NCBI GenBank assembly: GCA_016234955.1
Contig: JACRNN010000051.1
Location: forward strand, 1-10,255
Length of the DNA: 10,255 nt
From: Deltaproteobacteria bacterium
Lineage (GTDB): Bacteria; Desulfobacterota; GWC2-55-46
Direction: 5' to 3'
Positions 6,818 to 10,255 of the stretch are shown here, piece by piece. The notes under the pieces are model-generated. The model was not told the DNA's origin, made no database searches, and worked only from the letters and a program-made list of their open reading frames with translations. Every line of letters starts with the position of its first letter. Position 1 is the first letter of the stretch. A program made the position numbers and the translations under genes.

Positions 6818-6844
6818 CCATTCCGGCGGAGAAACCTCAATATC

Positions 6845-7384
6845 TCAGTTGTTGTATCCTTGCGGCATTGCGTTATTGGCAAGGCCGATGAACGCCTTAT
6901 ACGTCTCTTCCGATTCGAAGTAATGTACCCTGCTCGACGCGTCCGCGAAGATTACAGCCTCGGCCTTGTCCACGCCCTTGCCCGTATAAGGGTCCTTGGA
7001 GAACCTTGTGGAGGGGTTTGCCGTTATGTGCCCGGCGTAGCCGCTCGCGCCGGCATAATAGGCCTTGCCGTCGATCGTTACCGTGTTCTGCTTCGTGCCC
7101 TCATAATGGTTCGTGGCCATATTAACCTCCTCGGCCTTGACCCTTATGAGCAACGGCGCCTTCGATGCGTCGTCCTTGGCCTGGACCCCGGCCTTTACCT
7201 TGAGCGCCTCACCGCGCTCCCTTGCGAAATAGGCCTGCTTTACCGCGTTCAACCTCAAGACCGCCCCATTATCCTGCTCCTTTTCACCGGCATATGACTC
7301 CGCGCCGCCAAAGAGACAGGCCGAGGCCACAAAGAGAGCAAATACCGACACGCTTATCGCTCCGCCAAGATATCTTTTTTTCAT
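6845..7384 (-). CDS. Small exported protein with YHS-like C-terminal region, function unknown
   Basis: A 179-aa protein with a signal peptide: KKR at the start, a hydrophobic core at about 7-27 and a good signal-peptidase I site after SYA at 30-32. C23 in VASAC is a poor lipobox because the -3 residue is alanine. The mature part has no cysteine. Residues 130-168 (DPYTGK, VDK, HYFESEETYKAF) follow the layout of a YHS domain, in which DPVCGM and YYFCSEEC would carry metal-binding cysteines; here Tyr, Glu and Thr replace them. A preceding segment (GKAYYAGASGYAGHI, about 106-120) may be a second degenerate copy of the same fold. AAGGAG (7393-7398) lies 8 bases before the ATG, and a strong terminator follows, so it is a monocistronic gene. 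The YHS link is my reading, not certain, and no function is implied beyond a periplasmic location. Confidence 0.85.
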   Translation of the reverse strand: MKKRYLGGAISVSVFALFVASACLFGGAESYAGEKEQDNGAVLRLNAVKQAYFARERGEALKVKAGVQAKDDASKAPLLIRVKAEEVNMATNHYEGTKQNTVTIDGKAYYAGASGYAGHITANPSTRFSKDPYTGKGVDKAEAVIFADASSRVHYFESEETYKAFIGLANNAMPQGYNN

Positions 7385-7520
7385 TCAGTCCGCTCCTTAT
7401 CCGTCACAGCAAAGTTATGTTTCTCAAACGGTTACGCCTATATCGTAATGGGCGCCTGTAAGCCCCTTGTTTTCAAAATCTTCATCAGCGCACAACGGGT
7501 CCGCGCGCCATGATTCGCAC

Positions 7521-7526
7521 ATTATA
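7521..7526 (-). promoter_or_regulatory. Candidate -10 box (TATAAT) for the exported-protein gene
   Basis: A perfect TATAAT lies on the minus strand in an AT-rich patch about 140 bases upstream of the start codon. The -35 region 17 bases upstream (around ATCTTC/AATCTT) is a poor match. A leader of about 130 bases would result. I do not recognise a riboswitch in it. Confidence 0.45.
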
Positions 7527-7580
7527 CTGATCTCAGATTAAAAGAAGATTAGAACCGGGCTTATGTTAACACATCGGACC

Positions 7581-7592
7581 ATTGCGCGCAAT
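7581..7592. repeat. 12-bp perfect palindrome ATTGCGCGCAAT
   Basis: A perfect dyad about 55 bases upstream of the TATAAT of the exported-protein gene. The position fits an operator for a dimeric regulator, but a 12-bp palindrome can arise by chance and only one copy is seen. Confidence 0.3.
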
Positions 7593-7666
7593 GAGAGAAA
7601 TCACAATTTTAAAAGCCTGTGAGGTCCATTTTTTAGCGTTCCGAATCCGCCGCGGACGGAGTTTTT

Positions 7667-8860
7667 TCAACGCTCCATTGCCATCATGGCCGGGTCTTCG
7701 AGGCGTCTTACGACGTCCGTGAGAAAACGGGCGGCCTCGGAGCCGTCTATGACCCTGTGGTCGAACGTGAGCGACAGCGGCAGTATCTTCCTTATAGCGA
7801 TCGCGCCGTCCTTTACCCAGGGCTTCTCTCTTATCCTTCCGGCGCCGAGTATCGCTATCTCAGGATAGTTTATTATGGGTGTAGCGTATGTCCCGCCGAA
7901 GGGGCCGTAGTTGGATATGGTGAACGTGGAGCCCTTGAGCTCATCGAGCGTTATCTTTCTTTCACGGGCCTTGGCGGCAAGCGCCTGCAACTCGGAGGCG
8001 AGCTCAAGGACCGTCTTTTTATCGGCGTTTTTTATCACCGACACCATCAACCCGTCCTGGGTGTCGACAGCCACGCCGATGTTGTAGTACTTCTTTACTA
8101 TTATCTCCGCGCCGTTCTCGTCCATTGAGCCGTTGAGCATCGGGTGGTCAAGGAGCGAGCGTTGCACGGCCTTGATGAAAAACGGCATGAAGGTCAGGTG
8201 CACGCCGCTGTTCCTCGCCATCCTGCTCTCGCGTTGCCTCAAGTCCCAGAGGTCGGTGACGTCGGCCTCGTCCATCCCGGTTACAAAGGCCGCCGTCCTC
8301 TGTGACGCAAGCAGATTCCTTGTGATGCTCTTCCTGACCCCCTTTATGGGGACCCTCTCTATAGGGCCGAACCTGTCGCTGTCTTTGCCCGGCCCCGCCG
8401 TGCCTGCCCTTGCCTCAGGCGGCGCAAGAGCGCCCCTTACGTCGTCTTCCGTTATCACGCCGCCGGGGCCCGTGCCGGCCACCGTAGAGAGGTCTACGCC
8501 GAGCTTCCGGGCGAGCGCCCTGGCCTTAGGGACGGCGGCGACAAATTCCTCTTCAGGGAGCCTGCCGACTACCGAGGCCGTGGAAGGGGCGGGCTTCCTT
8601 GCCGTCTCCTCCCCGGGCCTCCCCTCGGCCTCTATCTCAAGGAGCACCTCTCCAACGCGCACGACGTCGCCCTCGGCCCTGTTTATCTTTACGACCCTGC
8701 CCTTGCGCGGGGAAGGGACCTCGACTATGGCCTTGTCGGTCTCAACCTCCAGGGCTATCTGGTGCTCCTCCACGCTCTCGCCCTCAACGACCCGCCACTT
8801 TACTATCTCTCCCTCGGTTATCCCCTCCCCCAGATCCGGCAACATGAATTCAAAGACCAT
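7667..8860 (-). CDS. pdhC: Dihydrolipoyl acyltransferase (E2) of a pyruvate/2-oxoacid dehydrogenase complex
   Basis: The core E2, 397 aa, moves the acyl group from lipoate to CoA. It has one N-terminal lipoyl domain (about 1-78; LPDLGEG at 7-13, lipoylated lysine K43 in EVETDKA), a charged linker, a peripheral-subunit-binding domain (about 108-145; VPKARALARKLGVDL and GTGPGGVITEDDV), a second linker, and the catalytic domain (about 165-397) with SNYG at 316-319 and the active-site DHRVIDG at 367-373 (H368, D372). The frame stays open 46 codons further up to 8998. I chose the ATG at 8860 because MVFEFMLPDLGEG is the standard N-terminus and AAGGGG (8869-8874) sits 8 bases upstream; the longer version would read through a hairpin and repeat. 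A single lipoyl domain and the FxLPDLGEGI start are shared by branched-chain 2-oxoacid E2 proteins, so the substrate is not settled. Confidence 0.94.
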   Translation of the reverse strand: MVFEFMLPDLGEGITEGEIVKWRVVEGESVEEHQIALEVETDKAIVEVPSPRKGRVVKINRAEGDVVRVGEVLLEIEAEGRPGEETARKPAPSTASVVGRLPEEEFVAAVPKARALARKLGVDLSTVAGTGPGGVITEDDVRGALAPPEARAGTAGPGKDSDRFGPIERVPIKGVRKSITRNLLASQRTAAFVTGMDEADVTDLWDLRQRESRMARNSGVHLTFMPFFIKAVQRSLLDHPMLNGSMDENGAEIIVKKYYNIGVAVDTQDGLMVSVIKNADKKTVLELASELQALAAKARERKITLDELKGSTFTISNYGPFGGTYATPIINYPEIAILGAGRIREKPWVKDGAIAIRKILPLSLTFDHRVIDGSEAARFLTDVVRRLEDPAMMAMER

Positions 8861-8876
8861 GGAAAAGACCCCTTGT

Positions 8877-8913
8877 TGAAGCTCCCCGCGGCTTTTCCGC
8901 GGGGAATCTTCGA
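8877..8913. repeat. Strong REP-like stem-loop in the E1-beta/E2 gap
   Basis: TCCCCGCGG (8883-8891) and CCGCGGGGA (8897-8905) form a perfect 9-bp GC stem with a 5-base loop, extended on both sides by GAAG against CTTC with small bulges. On the transcript it ends 8 bases upstream of the E2 Shine-Dalgarno without covering it. There is no U-run, so it is not an intrinsic terminator. The GAAGATTCCCCGCGG...CCGCGGGGAGCTTC form resembles palindromic units that I recall as dispersed in several bacterial genomes. It may stabilise or separate the message, or it may be inserted repeat DNA. Confidence 0.75.
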
Positions 8914-8938
8914 CATATAAGGAAGTATCTATTTCTAT

Positions 8939-8956
8939 GCGCTCGCCATGCATGTT
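8939..8956. repeat. Dispersed 18-bp repeat, copy 2
   Basis: An exact copy of the 18 bases found at 6432-6449, here 25 bases from the REP-like stem-loop inside the dehydrogenase operon. A 12-bp palindrome (GCGTTGCAACGC, 8990-9001) and a GAAACGGCT match (9011-9019) lie between it and the E1-beta stop. Most of this 177-base gap therefore appears to be repeat-derived. Confidence 0.6.
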
Positions 8957-9037
8957 CAAGGCGTATAAAACAGGGCCGACAAACCCGGCGCGTTGCAACG
9001 CCCTGAAGATGAAACGGCTCTGCCGCGATAACGCGAC

Positions 9038-10000
9038 TTAATACCGCGTCACCTTCTCATACGCCCTCTTTATCCTCTCCACGCCGGGCATGTAATCGTC
9101 CTCGATCCTTGCCATCGGCACCACGGCCTCCGGCCCCGCCACCCTTACCACCGGCCCCTTGAGGTACTCTATCGCCTCGCCCGCTACAAGGGCGGCCACC
9201 TCGGCCCCGAGCCCGAGGTTCATGGTGGCCTCATGAACGACCACGAGCCTGCCCGTCTTCTTAACGGAGCCGAGCACCGTCTCCTCGTCAAAGGGCTTGA
9301 GCGTCATGAGGTCTATTATCTCGCAGTCGAAGCCATCGGCGGCCTCCGCGGCCCTGTGGAGCATCGTGCCCCACGCCACCACGGTAAAATCCCCGCCCTC
9401 CTGGTAGACCGACGCCTTGCCAAGCGGTATCGAGTACTCCCCGTCAGGCACCTCGCCCTTTATCGACCGGTAGAGCCGCGCCGGTTCGAGGAAGACCACC
9501 GGGTCCGGGTCGCGGATGGCGGAAGTCAGGAGCCCCTTTGCGTTATAGGGGGTTGATGGCACCACGACCTTGACCCCCGGCATGTGGCAGAAGAACGCCT
9601 CCGACGATTCGGAGTGGAGCTCCGGGGCCCTTATCCCTATGCCGTAAGGGGCGCGCACCACCAGCGGGCAGGTGAACCTCCCCCTCGACCTTGAACGTAT
9701 GCGTGAGGCGTGCGAGAATATCTGTTCAAACGCGGCGTATATGAAGCCCATGAACTGTATCTCCACGACCGGCTTCATGCCGTAAGCGGCCATGCCCACG
9801 GCCGCGCCTACGATGCCGGTCTCGGAGCGCGGCGTGTCTATTACCCTCTCCGGGCCGAACCTCTCAAAGAGCCCCTCGGTAACCCTGAATACGCCGCCGT
9901 TCCTGCCTACGTCCTCGCCGAGGACGACGACGTCGCCGTCGCGCTCCATCTCGAGGCGCAGGGCCTCCTGGACGGCCTGGACGATATTCATCTTTCCCAT
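9038..10000 (-). CDS. pdhB: Pyruvate/2-oxoacid dehydrogenase E1 component, beta subunit
   Basis: The beta half of the thiamine-diphosphate-dependent E1 alpha2-beta2 enzyme, which decarboxylates the 2-oxoacid and loads the acyl group on E2 lipoate. The 320 aa length is normal. Diagnostic stretches are GEDVGRNGGVFRVT (28-41), DTPRSETGIVGAAVGMA with the TPP-activating E60, and RAPYGIGIRAPELHSES with H129. The C-terminal transketolase domain includes IIDLMTLKPFD and VVHEATMNLGLGAEV. The ATG at 10000 has AAGGAG (10006-10011) 5 bases upstream and overlaps the end of E1-alpha by 13 bases. M4 at 9991 would give an ATGA overlap but sits 14 bases from that ribosome site, so the first is preferred. The EVPDGEYSIPLGKA stretch favours pyruvate, by likeness to Bacillus-type PdhB; the alternative is the branched-chain or acetoin enzymes. 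Confidence 0.95.
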   Translation of the reverse strand: MGKMNIVQAVQEALRLEMERDGDVVVLGEDVGRNGGVFRVTEGLFERFGPERVIDTPRSETGIVGAAVGMAAYGMKPVVEIQFMGFIYAAFEQIFSHASRIRSRSRGRFTCPLVVRAPYGIGIRAPELHSESSEAFFCHMPGVKVVVPSTPYNAKGLLTSAIRDPDPVVFLEPARLYRSIKGEVPDGEYSIPLGKASVYQEGGDFTVVAWGTMLHRAAEAADGFDCEIIDLMTLKPFDEETVLGSVKKTGRLVVVHEATMNLGLGAEVAALVAGEAIEYLKGPVVRVAGPEAVVPMARIEDDYMPGVERIKRAYEKVTRY

Positions 10001-10255
10001 CCGAACTCCTTGATCTCCCTTTTCTGCCTCGCCGTCAGCTCATCGTATGTATAGCGGAACATATCGGCGGGCTCAGGCGCGCTCAACCCCTCGTACGCCT
10101 CTATCTCCCTGTCGACCGCGCCCAGGGCCGCTTTCCCGACCCCTTCCTCGTACTCCCTGGTCCAGAGGCCCTTTTTCTCCATGAAGAGCCGGAGCCTTAT
10201 GAGCGGCTCCTTGACCCGCCACGCCTCCACCTCTTCCTTCGCACGGTATCTCGAC
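9988..10255 (-). CDS. pdhA: Pyruvate/2-oxoacid dehydrogenase E1 component, alpha subunit, C-terminal end (cut by window edge)
   Basis: The last 89 codons of the E1-alpha gene run in from the window edge in an open frame. The sequence EAWRVKEPLIRLRLF followed by KKGLWT, then a helix with EIEAYEG and a final MFRYTYDELTARQKREI, is the usual E1-alpha C-terminus, where W-x-x-KDPIxRxxxxL and a terminal helix are conserved. The TPP-binding domain is outside the window. Its stop overlaps the start of the beta subunit by 13 bases, so the two chains are translationally coupled, as expected for a fixed 1:1 heterotetramer. Confidence 0.9.
   Translation of the reverse strand, partial: SRYRAKEEVEAWRVKEPLIRLRLFMEKKGLWTREYEEGVGKAALGAVDREIEAYEGLSAPEPADMFRYTYDELTARQKREIKEFGWER

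Larger units (their letters stand above)
6323..6844. other. 522-base gap rich in repeats, without a gene
   Basis: No convincing gene is present here. A 72-codon minus-strand frame overlapping the kinase start has repeat-derived composition and no family likeness. From low to high coordinates the gap holds the kinase leader, an 18-bp repeat shared with the E1-beta/E2 gap (6432-6449), a bulged hairpin (GGCTTGAGG at 6455-6463 against CCTCAGCC at 6482-6489), a possible promoter (6508-6537), a MITE-like element (6546-6723) and the terminator of the next gene (6773-6817). Confidence 0.7.
7385..7666. other. 282-base gap between E2 and the exported-protein gene
   Basis: This gap contains the promoter candidate at 7521-7526, a leader of about 130 bases, and the palindrome ATTGCGCGCAAT at 7581-7592. 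Just after the E2 stop there is a GC-rich hairpin-prone stretch (about 7645-7660), but I see no proper intrinsic terminator for E2. There is no open frame of note on either strand and no lpd (E3) gene. Confidence 0.6.

Noticed and set aside
7385..7514. A riboswitch in the leader of the exported-protein gene
   Set aside because: The leader is long enough, but I could not match it to c-di-GMP, cobalamin, TPP or other riboswitch consensus features.
8861..8998. A 46-residue N-terminal extension of the E2 protein (start at 8998)
   Set aside because: The extension reads through the palindromic stem-loop and the 18-bp repeat, has no family likeness, and the ATG at 8860 has a proper ribosome site and the canonical N-terminus.

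Overview
The window is a GC-rich, gene-dense bacterial chromosome segment in which every convincing gene lies on the minus strand, so transcription runs from high to low coordinates. The gene types suggest an environmental Gram-negative bacterium with respiratory metabolism: two-component systems, a c-di-GMP phosphodiesterase regulator, a b-type cytochrome and a 2-oxoacid dehydrogenase complex. Frequent AGG and ATA codons and dispersed palindromic repeats recall the Desulfobacterota ('deltaproteobacteria') or Nitrospirota, but the phylum is a guess.

Layout in the direction of transcription. (1) 10255-7667: a pyruvate/2-oxoacid dehydrogenase operon with the C-terminus of E1-alpha, complete E1-beta and complete single-lipoyl E2. 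E1-alpha and E1-beta overlap. E1-beta and E2 are separated by 177 bp holding a strong palindromic stem-loop and an 18-bp repeat. No E3 gene follows. (2) 7384-6845: a small exported, cysteine-free protein with a YHS-like C-terminal region, its own candidate promoter and a good intrinsic terminator. (3) 6844-6323: 522 bp without a gene, holding a MITE-like inverted-repeat element with a tandem duplication in one arm, a second copy of the 18-bp repeat and a possible promoter. (4) 6322-2622: a two-gene signalling operon joined by an ATGA overlap, with a large membrane hybrid histidine kinase followed by a REC-HD-GYP response regulator, in an RpfC/RpfG-like arrangement. (5) 2621-2235: 387 bp without a gene, with a TATAAT promoter preceded by an 11-bp-period direct repeat like an OmpR/PhoB-family operator. 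(6) 2234-1566: a four-helix cytochrome b561/Ni-Fe-hydrogenase-type b subunit. (7) 1565-1391: an AT-rich gap with a long imperfect inverted repeat. (8) 1390-1: an OmpR-family response regulator and the start of its membrane sensor kinase, cut by the window edge.

How they may work together: the hybrid kinase/HD-GYP pair probably couples an extracytoplasmic signal to c-di-GMP breakdown. The OmpR-type regulator may control the adjacent cytochrome gene through the direct-repeat box; this is inference. The dehydrogenase operon is central carbon metabolism and appears unrelated to the signalling genes. I found no CRISPR array, tRNA, rRNA, phage gene or transposase, and no clearly new multi-gene system. 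The most unusual items are the repeat elements, the cysteine-free YHS-like protein and the putative operator.
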